Shown: positions 1 to 12,600, counted from the stretch's first letter. The stretch: DNA of 64,000 bases from Druceiella hillmani (GCA_039881145.1 JAYKKI010000003.1:9073501-9137500); one strand, 5' to 3'. Numbers and translations are program-made. The notes: generated by a model not told the origin, from the letters alone.

Positions 1-38
1 ACTCACCAAAATCAATACGGTTTCGGAGTTTACCCGCA

Positions 39-72
39 TAAACCTAGGTTTATTTACCTGTTGCTGGGTAAT
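39..72 (+). repeat. Left terminal inverted repeat of the Ginger-like element
   Basis: This matches the reverse complement of 1274-1307 with only a few differences. It starts with the perfect 14 bp palindrome TAAACCTAGGTTTA (39-52) and continues into a shared ACCTGTTGCTGGGTAAT block. Confidence 0.8.
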
Positions 73-185
73 GTTAGGTATTCTGTCATTTTTTTCAGGT
101 CGCGACAAGTTCGGCGCTGACAAGCTCGACGGAGCCGATAACTCCTTGCCTCGCGCCTGCGCACCACGCGTCCCGCAGTGTCAAA

Positions 186-890
186 ATGTCGATTGTAGTA
201 CAGAGTATGTACAGAGCACGTACGACTTTTAAGGAATGTTTTAATGCTAAACTTCAAGAATTAGTGTTTGTTAAAGGATCGAATTATTTTTATTTCAATA
301 ATGAACAATATTTGCAAATTATAAACTCCGTAAAAAGTGCAAAGATGCCAAATCTAAGACGACTTTGCAATACCGTCGAAAGGAGCGATTTGATTTGTGT
401 TTATTACGTAGTGTGGAAAAACTCATTGCTTATCTTCCTGCGGGTGAGGAAAATACAAAATGTTTTTTGACTAAAGATGAGGTGTTGGGCATTGTGCATG
501 AAACCCACTTGTCGGTTGGACATGGCAAACATCGAACTGAAAAGGAAAGCAAAAAAAAATTTAAAAATAAAACTTGGGAAGTTATAAATTTATATTTACG
601 CTTGTGTTAACCTTATCAAAAAAAATTGAAGTTCTCTAAAAAAATAATAGTGGTTAAACCACTACTATCAAAATAGAAATCGTCGATCAGAAAGCTTGAG
701 GTTTGGGCAATTGATGAAAAATAGGGCGTTTTATGATGGGATAAAACGAGTTCCTTACACGGCCATATTCGGTAATTATGTTAAAGTTGGTTTGTCATCG
801 TCTTCTATACCAAAAAAGTTATTGATAATATTTGCATTAAAGAGGAAATAGATAAATTTGTCACTGATTTTAGCACCGAATCTTCACAAG
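186..890 (+). pseudogene. Ginger/KRBA2-like integrase transposase, deleted and frameshifted
   Basis: Three pieces are readable. The N-terminal piece starts at the ATG at 186 and resembles the N-terminus of insect KRBA2-like proteins. The second piece shifts frame near 400 and runs to a stop at 610. It holds VEKLIAYLP, then the zinc-binding histidines in EVLGIVHETHLSVGHG and the first cysteine in LYLRLC; the codon expected for the second cysteine reads Tyr. After a further shift, VVKPLLSK is recognisable near 650. The catalytic integrase core is then absent. The C-terminal piece (about 710-880) reads GIKRVPYTAIFGN, VKVGLSSSSIPKK and, after another shift, IDNICIKEEIDKFVTD. Stops and frameshifts make it non-functional. 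I am fairly sure of the family and less sure of the subclass. Confidence 0.7.
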
Positions 891-1273
891 GCGATATTTA
901 GAAAATATAGAACTACGAATTGATAGTGAAGTTACAGAGAGCGAGGAGTTAGTACATGATCATAACGGTGGAACGAGGATAGAATGATACGTTGACGAAG
1001 AACTTTTACAGAATCAGGTAGTGGTCAGGGAGGTGTCAGAAAAGCAAGCTGATAGAAAAGGTTTAGTGGTAAAAATAAATATCAGAAAGAAATGCCATTC
1101 GAAGTGTCAAAATAGTTGTCAAATAAATAACACTTAGGTATTACCTACCCAAACACTATATAGTAACTCCACCTATGTAAAGTTTTGTTTCACTTAAATT
1201 ACTAAAATTATCATGTTGATTAATAAAACCTGTCAAATTCATTTTCTTTTTTAATTAACGACCTAAAACGAAA

Positions 1274-1307
1274 TTACCCAGCAACAGGTGGGTAAACCTA
1301 GGTTTAC
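1274..1307 (-). repeat. Right terminal inverted repeat of the Ginger-like element
   Basis: This is the reverse complement of the left end, with the shared ATTACCCAGCAACAGGT block and the same 14 bp palindrome at 1294-1307. A (TA)n tract begins 14 bp outside it. Confidence 0.8.
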
Positions 1308-1320
1308 TCACTATTCTATC

Positions 1321-1332
1321 TATGTATGTGTG

Positions 1333-1407
<75 letters not shown>

Positions 1408-1411
1408 GTAT
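1321..1411. repeat. (TA)n microsatellite
   Basis: A run of alternating TA with occasional C or G (TACATA, TATGTA), directly outside the right end of the Ginger-like element. Confidence 0.95.
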
Positions 1412-2589
1412 AACAATATAATGAAAATTATCGTATTATTATAGACAATTATACCCTAAATGATATTTACAGTATTAGTAACTTAAAATACACAGAATGT
1501 CAATTTTTTAATACTTAAAGAATTTAATTTGACTCAATATACCTTGACGTATCTACAATTAAAATATCACGGTGATGGATTTGCCATTAAAATTAAATCT
1601 AAAAACGTGGATGTTTTAGGTCAAGAAGTACATCATTTTACCGTAGACTATGAAAAACTAAATAATGGTTATAATAGTAACGTTTTACCAACAACACATA
1701 AAACGTCAAATTATTTATGATGAAAAAATCGAATTTATATATTTGGGTACATTGTAGTACCAATTCCAAAGCGCTAAAAGGTAGTGGACCATTTACCCAA
1801 AGCGCTTGGCAGCTATATTAACACCCCTTGCTCAGCCCGAAAGAACGTTAGAGTTTGACATTTTTACATATTTCACAAACATGAAATTTGTTACATATGA
1901 AATATTTGAGATATCAATAAAGGAAGTTAGAAATTAGAAATCTCCAAACTGTTAAGAAAGATACAGTTTATCTTAGTGTACTACCATTATCTGAAATGGT
2001 TCTATAAATGGATTGGAACGACAACAGTGGTTCTGGATAATGCTAATAAGCCTGTTCAAGATTATAGATCTTTTTATTACTTCAATGTAATATAAATTTG
2101 CTCTAGTTTTGGAGGCTATTTATTTTCAAATGGAATTGTTAAAGTGGTGATATTACTACTGGTGTGCTAATAATAAATATAGAAATAATTGAAACAATTT
2201 CATCGTACAAACATCGTGCATCAAAAGAGATAAACGCAAAATTATTGTATAATAATGTTCACTCTCGATATTGGTAAGATAAAAGTAGCTCGCAAATTTT
2301 AATTTTCCTTTCCAGCAAATGTTGTATTTGTGTTAAAATTATTTGAAAAACTCGGAATGTGACGAAATAGATGAAGGGATTACATTATACAAATAATATT
2401 AAATTTTCGTGCGATCAATGTGTAGTTACTGCCATAATTGGGAACACCCCAGTTCCTTTTTTAATTTGTTTATTTCTCCTCTCTGATCTTAAAACTTTTC
2501 CATCATTTGCTTTGAATAAAGACAGTAAAATAAATGGATTTAATAAAACATTCCAATTATATTACATAACTTAATTATTATAGGAAAGA
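1412..2589. other. No gene seen
   Basis: AT-rich sequence with short chance frames only, the longest about 67 residues and of low complexity. No splice-bounded exon, RNA gene or recognisable element was found. Confidence 0.6.
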
Positions 2590-2599
2590 TATTAGCCAA

Positions 2600-2890
2600 C
2601 ATTAGGGTAAAGTCACACCAAGCCGCGTGCTCCCTGCTAACATCATTGTTATTTATTACTGCGGCGTGTAATTTTTCTCTCGTGCATGCCCTTTGGTTGG
2701 CAAGCATGTGTTATGCCGTACCGCACAGCCAAGGTTCGCCATATTTTTTCTGTTTAAACATGGAATTACGTTCTACAAATTGCATTTAACGAATGGGTTC
2801 ACTTACTCTCGGACGACTTTGGCACGGATGATAATATATTGAAGCGAAGTTTTACGAACTGGGTTTTTGCCCATAGTTATTATTTTTTTG
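2600..2890. other. GC-richer block, possible old transposon end
   Basis: A block clearly richer in G and C than its flanks begins with GGGTAAAGTCACACCAAGCC next to a TTA and is followed by several CG-containing words. This style is seen at PIF/Harbinger-type ends, but I could not find a matching inverted end. One frame on the plus strand stays open for about 50 codons (about 2757-2905, including FNEWVHLLSDDFGTDDN) without resembling a family I know. Treat it as unclassified. Confidence 0.3.
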
Positions 2891-3027
2891 AAGTTATACT
2901 TCTTTAGGCGCGTTATGAAAAAATGATGAGAGTGAAATTTTAAGATTCGTCACACAAAAGTTACAGTATGAAGTTGCAGTTATTGAGACTATATATTAAT
3001 ACCAATATTTTGTACGAAACTTACGTT

Positions 3028-3100
3028 GGGGGCGTAGCTCAAGTGGTAGAGCGCTCGCTTAGCATGTGAGAGGTACCGAGATCGATACTCGGCGCCTCCA
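3028..3100 (+). tRNA. tRNA-Ala (anticodon AGC)
   Basis: A complete 73-base cloverleaf can be drawn. The acceptor stem is GGGGGCG with CGCCTCC (3093-3099) and discriminator A. The D arm is GCTC/GAGC around AAGTGGTA. The anticodon stem is CTCGC/GTGAG with loop TTAGCAT and AGC at 3061-3063. The variable loop is AGGTA. The T arm is CCGAG/CTCGG around ATCGATA. CCA is not encoded, as expected for a nuclear gene. The internal A and B boxes are present in the usual tRNA-Ala form. There is no intron. The gene is opposite in strand to the secreted-protein gene that ends its visible part at 6840. It looks functional. Confidence 0.95.
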
Positions 3101-3107
3101 AGACAAG

Positions 3108-3114
3108 TTTTTTT
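3108..3114 (+). terminator. Pol III terminator of tRNA-Ala
   Basis: Seven T residues begin seven bases after the discriminator base of the tRNA, the usual RNA polymerase III stop signal. Confidence 0.85.
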
Positions 3115-6100
3115 ATTTTTAGATTCTGCATTTTATTTGTTTTTCGAATAATTTAAAAATGTTTGATGTCATTAATTGTGATTCTTTATTTATATTACTA
3201 ATAAATCTAATATCCAAGTTTCACAGATAAATACTTATGCAGAGAGGCAGATGATATTTAAAAACAATATTACCATTTGATGCAGATTTACTAGATGATG
3301 ATTTTAATTTATGCAGATAATAGATAAAACCAATATTACCATAAAGCATTTAGCTTTATGGTAATATTGTTTTTATTTTTATTTTGTATTCACTTTTCAT
3401 ACAGAATTAAAATATCAATTAGTTTATAATTTCCTTACATCAGCGCAGCGCCATCTTTTGGTAGATATGATTATTAATTTCACGTAACAAAAATTCTTCA
3501 AGTACATAATATTGACGCAGTGAGCCGCTTTTTCATTTGAATTTATTGGATAAAAAATATAAGTGCGATTTATATATGTGCTGATAAATTATATTCAGTA
3601 GTGATTTAAATTCAATATTTTGATTAATACATTTACTATTCGTAAATATTAGTGAAAAAATTGTGTTTATAGACTTTTTCAAGTGCTCCAATGTAATTGA
3701 GGTTATCTATCCGTATGCATTATTTAATTATGCCAAAGAAGTATAATTTCTCACGCGCGTACATAAGAACATGCACCCATTTTTTTTTTCTATTCCTGTT
3801 CTTCTTAACGGGTAATCTGCAATTTAAATGTATTGCAGATTCAAAAGATTTAATGCGCCTTAACTATAAAATAATATTAGACGAATTAAAAACATGGTCA
3901 TATGCATTAGAATTCAACAAGAATTCATGTAACAAGGAACTATTTTGAATATTTTTTTTTAGTCATAAAAAAATCTGCCAATTTTAAAAATCATAATGGG
4001 ATATCGCACTTTATTTTTGTATATTATACTTCTCTTTGTAAAATATTGAAGGTCAATTTCAATGTAACTCGATTCTAGACAGTAATAACAGAGCTCCCCT
4101 AAAATATATTTAATATATTACGGTTATATGATATACTTTCTACTCGCATATGTGTAGCATATAAATATTCAATGATGAAAGGTTTCTAAAGCTTGATTTT
4201 GTTTGGAGGATATACTAAGTAGACAACCATATCAATTAATCTGTCATTCGTAATGTTTAAGTGAAAGAATAAATGCAAAATATTGTGCAATAAATTCAGT
4301 GAAAGTATTAATGACAACGTACGCTTACGTTATAAGTGTATAAGTAAATATAATTAATGTCACCATTACTTAGACGCAAACAAGTGGAAATTAAATTGTT
4401 GAGTTAAAAAATCTTCCCCCGAAATATTCACTCTCTTAGTTTATGTTCTGGAACAGTCTTTATTTTCATCATTTTCAAAATAAGTTGCAAAATAATTTTT
4501 ATTCCAAGATACGAACATTTAGTTAATTAACACTTTCAAGAAAAACTCCAAAATGTAGATTTCATATTACATACGACTTTTTATTCCGCCTCATGATATT
4601 GTTTTTTTCTATCTCTGTATGAATGTATATCATTTTCATTTGAGAACCTTTAATTAAATCGCGTTTGTAATATCCAAACAATATATATATTATTGGAATT
4701 TTTGATGGTACCAAAGCTATTACTCGATTTAACTTTTTCTTCACAAGTTCGAATTTGAAATTTTAGATTAAACATTTGGTGCCTAATTTATAAAAATAAG
4801 TATCCTGAAATAATACTAGAAATAGACAATTTTGTCATACCAATATGTTCAATATAAAGTAATCGCTATAAATTGAAAAACTATCGACCATTTAATATTC
4901 TAATTGTTCTTCGAAAGTAACTAAATAGTTAACTACACAAAATGAGAAAGTCGGTTTTACCCTTCAATTAAAATAATGTTTATTATTCGTATTGATGAAA
5001 TTTAATTATGTTCATTAATTAAAATTATGTTCATTTAAGGTTGCCAATTAATTTAGGTTACCAGTTAACTTTGTTTTTCAAATTATCATTGAAATTACGA
5101 ACATCGTTATAAAAATTCTATGATTACTATAGAAATAGTTCAAAAATTGTAATAGATTATGGGATAAATGTCACAAGAATTGCCCATGAAATTGATGATT
5201 ATTAATAATAATTTGAGTTGAAAGTTTTAATTAATTTTTTATAAACTTTGTTCAAGTTTATGATTATCAAAAATAGAAAGAAGCACATAACACGTTATTT
5301 TTAAACTTAAAATTTTGCAAATATGCTTAAAAATTAAAGTAATTTTTAAAGGACTTCCCATGGTACACCTCTTGAGGGGATATGCCAAATAATATTTTGC
5401 TTCCTATTTTTATTTACTAAGAGATAAAATTATATTTTGTACTAAATATTTGCCACATATTAAACGAAATCCTAATCTGAAGCATTTATTGTTAATATTT
5501 GGAAACCGTGAGGCTGTAATATATGGACATAATAAAATTTATAAGGGTTCCGAGACTTTGGACGAACATCTTCCTTGGGCCAGTATACAATTTTCAAATT
5601 CAAAACAATATATTTTGACAAAATAACGTGGGAGGAGACCATGGATATTTAATAATTTAAAATTAAATAAATAATGGAAACCTGCTAAGTAGATCGGAAA
5701 ATTGCAAACATATTCTAAGCGATATTTAAATACTTATTCACACTTAAAAGCGTTTTATTGTTAAAATGTGTCTAATTGTAAAGTAATCGAAACGTGAATG
5801 GCACTACCGTAAGAGATCTATAGCTGTCTTAAATTTTACATTGACGGGCTGTAATATCTTTATTAGTTCACTCAAGGCCGCAAAGTTTAATTCACGAGCG
5901 TCGATATGGAAATCTCAGGGAGTATGATAGTTAATTACTCTCTACGATTCATAAAATTGTAATGAAATTTAAACCAATCTATAATTTTCCAAACTAAGCC
6001 TAGTTGAAATAACTGCCTTTTTCTAACTGTATTTCATATTTTTACCCACGATAATTTGATTTTTAAGAACATAAGTCTAAAATTGACATAGTTTCAAATT

Positions 6101-6839
6101 TTACACAGAAAAAATGTCTCGAGAAAATTTATTTGATATCTGAAGGATGCTCTGGCATTTAACCTGAAAATAAATGCCAAAAAATGAGATTTAGAGCTCT
6201 TTCAAAATTTCCCCACTTTACTAGGAGATGGAATTAAAATAGTCGGTAAATTGTTAATATAATTTATACTCAGTAATTAAGAGGTCTAATTAATTATTTT
6301 GCAAAAAAATTAAGTTAATTTTATAGTTTTAAAGCATATTAGCTATAATACAGATAACAGTTACATTTCTTTTCCTTCATTGTTTCTACATGCTAATTTA
6401 AGGCAAAAGAATATTTCACGCTGGCATATATTTATGTCCAATCGAATGTTATATAAGTGATATAGTAATTAGTTTATAATATCGCAGAAACAAAAACCTA
6501 TAAACAAAAGAGCCTATCACAACATAGTGTTATTTGAAAACTTTTTTAATATCAAATCTAATTTTCAATTACATTGACATAGAACTTAAATATCCTTCGT
6601 GAAAATTAAAATATATTTCACATCCAACTGTTTAGTAACATTAATAAGTTAGCAAATTTACAATCTTTTCAACTATAGACAAGTCTAGAACACATTGTTA
6701 AAATAACCTACCCTTTAAATATTTTGAAATGAATTATTCCATAAATTTATAACCAAATGTACATAATAATATAGCATGCAGTCGACATAATGTATGCTTT
6801 TAAAACGAGTTTCATACTACTAAAGTCAATTAAACTTAC
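3115..6839. other. No exon seen; left-side intron or flank of the secreted-protein gene
   Basis: AT-rich DNA. Because the exon at 6840-7428 ends in a strong donor, the following minus-strand intron must begin here and run leftwards. I found no further phase-compatible exon before the left edge, so the next exon is probably outside the window. Only short chance frames and the hairpin at 3326-3374 are present. Confidence 0.6.
3326..3374. repeat. Inverted repeat, 17 bp perfect arms
   Basis: CAATATTACCATAAAGC (3331-3347) is followed after a 5-base loop by its exact reverse complement (3353-3369). With one mismatch the pairing extends into A4/T4 on the outside. Another copy of the ACAATATTACCAT word lies at about 3264-3276. 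Confidence 0.85.
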
Positions 6840-7428
6840 CTGTCTCCTCTATGCTGATGTGCATTCAAATTGGAGTATGTATCAAAAATATAGTTGAGTA
6901 ATGGTGCTCCTGATGAAGAGTTCTTCGTATTTTCGATTTTACGACTCCTTTCTGCAACGTGCACAATTGGAATTATACTTGTCACTTCCACTCTCACAAC
7001 AGTAGAACTTGTTACCAAGTCTATTTCTTTATTTACAGTTAAAATTCTATTGGCACTTCGCTTTTTCTTCTTTCTCCCTAAAACACTATTACCTACATTC
7101 GAGTCTGTGTCGTTTGTATCACTTTTATTTACACGCAAGTCAGTTTCATCACCAATGTTTAAAGTATGCAAAAAACTTGAAAGATTGAAACTATTGTTAT
7201 GCAAACTATACTCAGAAAGTCGACGTTCACTATTGACACTGTGATTATGCCTTATAAGCGTTGTTTTACTAAACATAGTTTTATTATCTACTCGGCTAAA
7301 TCTTCCCGTTAAATTTAAATTAGTGTCATAAAGTTCGTGTTTATTAAAATATATTTTAAGTTCTGATACAGGTTTTGATATATTAAATGGCTGAAGTAGT
7401 TTTCCTTTCCACTCGGCGACAGTCGAAT
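6840..7428 (-). CDS. Secreted glycoprotein gene, second coding exon (unrecognised family)
   Basis: This 589 bp exon is open throughout. It is preceded on the minus strand by TTATCTTGTTTCAG and followed by the consensus donor GTAAGT. It begins with two bases of a split codon, which matches the single G left by the 19930-20011 exon (joint codon GAT, Asp28), so the two exons fuse in frame. It encodes residues 28-223 and ends with two bases (AG) of the next codon. Nine N-glycosylation sequons are visible (Asn 43, 66, 76, 89, 105, 109, 128, 133, 197). A basic run RKKKKR (146-151) is a likely proprotein-convertase site. The exon has no cysteine at all. RGD occurs at residues 221-223, at the very end. 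I do not recognise the family. Signal peptide, sequons and basic site together suggest a secreted or membrane-anchored proprotein whose main domain lies in later exons. An alternative reading as a single-exon gene starting at an internal Met is unlikely given the matching splice phase. Confidence 0.75.
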
Positions 7429-8236
7429 CTGAAACAAGATAACAATATTATTACAAATACACAAATTCACCAGTCTGAAGAAAGTTATTAATATACTAAA
7501 CATAAAGACGTATTATTTGTTTAAATAAAAGATTAACGTCTTCTAACAAAATTAACGCACCCTTTATTGCAATCAGGATAATAGACTTTTAATCGGCTAG
7601 ATACTAGAAATAATTTTGAAATATCTAAGAAAATATTCCATTTTCCGTCAAGCATATATATAAATTAGATTCTAATGAAAAATGCCTTCACAAAGTACTT
7701 TTTTTATGTTTAAGAAACCCATATTAAAGAATTGTTTAATTTAAGTAAAATGCTCTTGCAATATTAATATTTTTACCGTTACTATTCCATATATTTTCAA
7801 ACTTTACTGAAATTAGTTCAAATAAGATTTAAAACAAAATTAACCCAACAAGTATAAACCTGTTTACTTACATTTATATAAATTATATAAGAAAACAAGT
7901 AGACATTGAAATCATTGACAGGAAGGCAAAAAATTGCTAATTAATAACAAGCAACGAATTTACGCACCATTTTGTTTCAATTGCAGTTTGAAGTAGTTCT
8001 TACGTTGTAGTCTAAACTTTCGAATTATATAGCAACTTAATTTACTTATTTACTGCCTTCCGTAATCGTTTCACCCTATCTGCTATGTGCTATTTACATA
8101 GGTATATTATCGCATAACTTATAGGGTAAATACGCAAATGATATGTGAAATGCAGAAATAGTATTAATTACTCAATATATTTAACAAATTCCAGACCCGT
8201 TAGTGAGCTACGATGAATAACATGCGTCTAATTGAA

Positions 8237-8380
<144 letters not shown>

Positions 8381-9129
8381 TCACCTTATTTAAAAAATGT
8401 CAAGGCGTTATTCTTAAGCATAATTAGAGTGAAATCTGAAATTTAAATCTAGCCAATAAACTAAAACTTGAGTTTCTATTTATGAACGAATTAAAACTGC
8501 TGTTGGTTCAAAACAATATTCTCAGGATATTATAGTAGAATGCAAAATAAAAGTGACACTAATATTTGTCTAAGTATTCTTCTTACTTTTAAGTTTGGTG
8601 TAAGTGTACATTACATAACCAAAAAAAAATTGAAAACCTATTCAGTGATATCCTACACAATGAAATATCTAAGAAATTAAATTCACTCTACATTTAGGTA
8701 TTATAAATAAGTATACCATACCAATTATTTCATTGCACTATGTGAATAAAACAACTATGACCTAAAGACCGTGAGACAAGCAGATAGGCGGATATTCGAA
8801 ATTATAATGATTCCTGGTTTGGCTACGGAACCATAAAAATTAGAAAATACTCGAAATATGAAAAAAATTCTGGCTCAAAACTGAAGAATACCTTAAAAAA
8901 TAGAGAGACAAGTCTGCAGGTGAATAAAGTGAATAAAAATATGGGTCACTTACTTACATGTAACAAAAATAATAATGTTATGACTAATGTACATTTATCT
9001 TATTTTAAATTACATTTATCTGAGTAAGAGTTTGATTAATTAACAGTTTAAATTGAACATTCTGAATGTTTGAAACAGGTAAATTAAATTTATTTACAGA
9101 ATAATATTCATCTCACTTTACAAGTACAG

Positions 9130-9304
9130 TTTATAACTTGACTGATTAAAGAATTAATCGATAGCAGGAAACACCAATATATTTGGTCTAATGTTTCAAC
9201 ATAAAACGAATAATTAATTTTGTCATTATTCTGTCGGCACACGCTCGCAATACTAATTCCATTATCCCGTTGGTTTTAAATATAAACTGCCAAAGTAATT
9301 AATT
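9130..9304 (+). repeat. Degenerate repeat A, copy 1
   Basis: This aligns with 15326-15505 in the same orientation. The end is the best-conserved part: ATAAACTGCCAAAGTAATTA is identical in both, preceded by shared ACGCTCGCA and AATTCCATTAT words. No coding frame is shared. It could be an old interspersed repeat or part of an intron-internal duplication. Confidence 0.75.
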
Positions 9305-12300
9305 GCTTCGGCTATCATCGACGAATTTAATTATCAAGAAAATATTTGTTTAATTAAATGAGCTGTAAAGTATTATCTTGGAGTGACTGTCGTTATATTT
9401 AAGAATCAATTAAATATGTATAATAGACTTTTTATGATATAATTTTTAGTTGCCACAAAATCCTAAGAGTCATATATTAATATATGTAGTGCAGTAGAAA
9501 AAATATAAAACACTCGAGTTTTTTTAGAAAATATGATAAATTCAAGGATCCATGTTTTAAAATTAAATGTTACTTGGGCAAACTTGTTTGGATCTGGTAA
9601 GTGTTAACTATATTCCCTTAATAGTTATGTGACGCTGGATCGTAAGTACTTATAGAAGTATTTTTGGACATGAGGTAAATCATGATTTAAAAGTTTTACT
9701 TATAACAATCTAGGACTATACATTTCTATAGCCCTAAATCGTTATAGGTAAAATTAACAAACGAACTTAACAACTGAACTTATTGGATATTAACGACTGT
9801 AACACGTTAAGTTAGTTTTTAATTTGAAACTAATTGTTTGATATTTATTTTAAATGGTTTATATTTTCGTATATTCCAAATTATTCCTCAAAGTTTCTAA
9901 GTGAATATTTAATTATTAAATGGAATATTAAATGACCTTGATAGCATACACAACCGGCATTACGTAAACATATAGAAATTTTGTAAAACTCGAGCAATGT
10001 TTTCAGAAAATAACCTAGTAGAATAAAAAAATAATAATACAAGAAAGAAAAAATAGAGAGTATTAAAACTTGAATGGTAATAACACACGTTTCCTACTTC
10101 TATAATATTTAGTTTCGACAGTTAATATACTTATTACAAATACTTTGATTAATAAATCTTAACTTATTTATTTTATTTTTAGCTTGGATCTAGTTGAATT
10201 TAATTATAAACGAGAGTGGCTCGGAACCGCCCATCAATGACCTTTTTACCGAGCCAACAAACAGATGTATACATAGCACCACGCAGAATAAAAGTTAAAC
10301 CTTGAACTAGCCATTACCACAATTTAAGAAATTGCACTATATTTTAATTTGGTATTGCATATCTATTTGTTGTTTCAGACTTTGGGGTGTCCTAGTCTTA
10401 TATTAAGACAACTAACAATTTATTATAAAAAATAAAAGAAATACAATCAAGCAGAATGATGCTGTTAAATATCGAGAAGTTTTATAGAAGAGTAAGCAAG
10501 ACTGAATCAGAAAAAAGAATATCCAAACAGCAATTGCATTTGTGAATAAGAAACCAAAAATGCTGGTTTCAATATTTATCACGTCATTAGTATCCATTCA
10601 TTTAGTGTTTTATATCAAGATATTAAAATTTAGAAAACATGTGTGGTACGATCAGTTAAATATTCAGATTGATTATGTTGAACTCAACATAATATTTTAA
10701 GTATGCTAAAAATAAAATGGAAAAAAAGACAATAGAAAAGTTAGCTTCAGTAGTCAGTTTTACTATACAGCTTCTTTTGACCATCCAGCACCACTTCACA
10801 CTTCCCCTCAAGCCATGCCCTTTTCATCAATGTATGTCTGAGTGGAAAATTTTATTGCTTTATTTAAAATACACATATCTACATCTCTTGTCATATATAG
10901 TTGCACTAAAAATTTGATTAATTAATACGCATCCGAGTATCTAGGCACTTTTGTTTTTAAAATTAACTTGTTATTTTTTACACAATTCCTATAATATCTA
11001 CATTTTGCGAATGCTTGAGATGTGATGCTGTATGCTTGTATAATTGAGAAATTGGTAACATTTTTGGTAAAATGGCATTTTTGTAATATGTTAATTAAAT
11101 ATACAACGTACGGTTGGAGAAAATTATTCCTATAAACAGCATTACTTCTTATGTAATGTATTTACAGGCCTACATATATCCCTTAGTAAAGACTGGCCAG
11201 ACCAAAAGAACAGAAGTTACATTTATGTAATTGCCTGGCATAATCTATAACTGAACATACTAGAAATGCTACTAGGGGCAATTATTATTGGTGATAATTA
11301 CATTTCTTTCATAATAAAAGCAAAGGCAGCATAAAAATTATTTGATATTTATTTGGTATTAAATTATGAAATTATTTGATATATATATTGATGTTTTTTA
11401 TTTTCTTTCGATAATGGATTAATCATAACATACATTGATTCTATTTCTCAACCTTGCATTAAATTATGATTACGGTTTTGAGGTACTAATTACATATATT
11501 TTATTTATATAAACTTACTTAAAATTTTAAAACTATTTGCAAGAAATTTTTAAGAAGACAATGGAGAAATCGCAGCAAATATTTTATTTGAAAAATATTT
11601 TTTTCCCGTGCGCTCATAACAAAGGCCGCAAAATTGTTTTTGAGAAAGGCAATATCACTGTTCTCTTAGAAAATAAGCGGATATTACACTAAATGAAAGG
11701 TAGGTTCATTACTTTTTTAATGCTCTCCAATGAATAAATTGAATTGGCTTGTTAATTATATTACGTAAACGTTTTACCATATTTTATGTTTCATTGTAAA
11801 AAATGAGAATTATAATGTTTGACAATGACGTTTTTCATTTATGTATTCATATATAATTCATAATAAAAAAGCATATGAAGACAATGTTAGAGCATAATGA
11901 TTATATAAAAAAGCACATTATATATTTGTAAAATCATTAATAGTCTGAATACTAATTAATATATGACTCTACCGATGCTCTACTTCAATCGCACCTTTTG
12001 CTTACCGTATTACTTGCTCAAAAGTTTTACTTCAGGATAAAATATTTATTGAAACCTATCTAATATAACATGAGTAATTGTATTACACATCATGTAAAAA
12101 ATGAATACAAAATAATAATTTAGCCACAAAAATATCGATATTTGCGCAATATCCGGCCGCCGATCATAAGCGGAAATAAATTTCTTTAGTTTCATGTATA
12201 ATAAAATAAAATCTTTTGCGGCTTGCTATGCTTTCACAATATAAAGACAAATAAATTCTATTTCGTTTTTGACTTCACATTTAAAGTGTAGATAACAATT

Positions 12301-12347
12301 ATAAACCTTATTTAATTAAGGAAAAATCTTTGTTGCTGTCCTTTTAA

Positions 12348-12600
12348 GCTAAATTAACTTAATGAAGACAATTTGTTTTTAGAATGTTTGTCTCAAATAA
12401 TTAAAATTCCATGCAGGCGGCCCGGATGATATTAATATTTTAATTATAATAGGATAAGATCAAACAAATGGCCCAACAAGAAGGTGGTAAATGTAAAAGT
12501 TTCCACACAATCTAAGAGTCAAATTTACAGGAAAAGATCTGATCGTAGAAATCGATCCTGGAACTGCCTTTTGTAAACTTTTGGTTTGATATAAATTATA
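12348..12600 (+). repeat. Degenerate repeat B, copy 1
   Basis: This aligns over about 250 bp with 17461-17701 in the same orientation, with many substitutions and small gaps. Shared landmarks are AAATGGCC, GAAAGTTT or its variant AAAAGTTT, TCTAA-AGTCAAA, AATCGATC, AACTTTTGG and finally GATATAAATTATA. No protein-coding frame is conserved. Confidence 0.7.

Larger units (their letters stand above)
39..1307 (+). mobile_element. Ginger-like DNA transposon, internally deleted (non-autonomous)
   Basis: The element is bounded by inverted repeats at 39-72 and 1274-1307. Between them are three frame-shifted pieces of an integrase-type transposase of the KRBA2/SCAND3-related class, which is known from Ginger cut-and-paste elements. 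The order of the pieces is right, but the catalytic core is missing: the zinc-finger part ends near 610 and the C-terminal part begins near 700, where a full protein would have several hundred bases. The element therefore cannot encode a working enzyme. No clear target-site duplication is visible. The class assignment rests on recalled similarity of short motifs, not on a search. Confidence 0.7.

Noticed and set aside
6894..7244. 116-codon plus-strand frame
   Set aside because: Shadow of the minus-strand exon 6840-7428, which has matching splice sites and phase.
7315..7503. 62-codon minus-strand frame across the exon 2 acceptor
   Set aside because: Runs from intron into exon in a different frame from the phase-matched coding frame.
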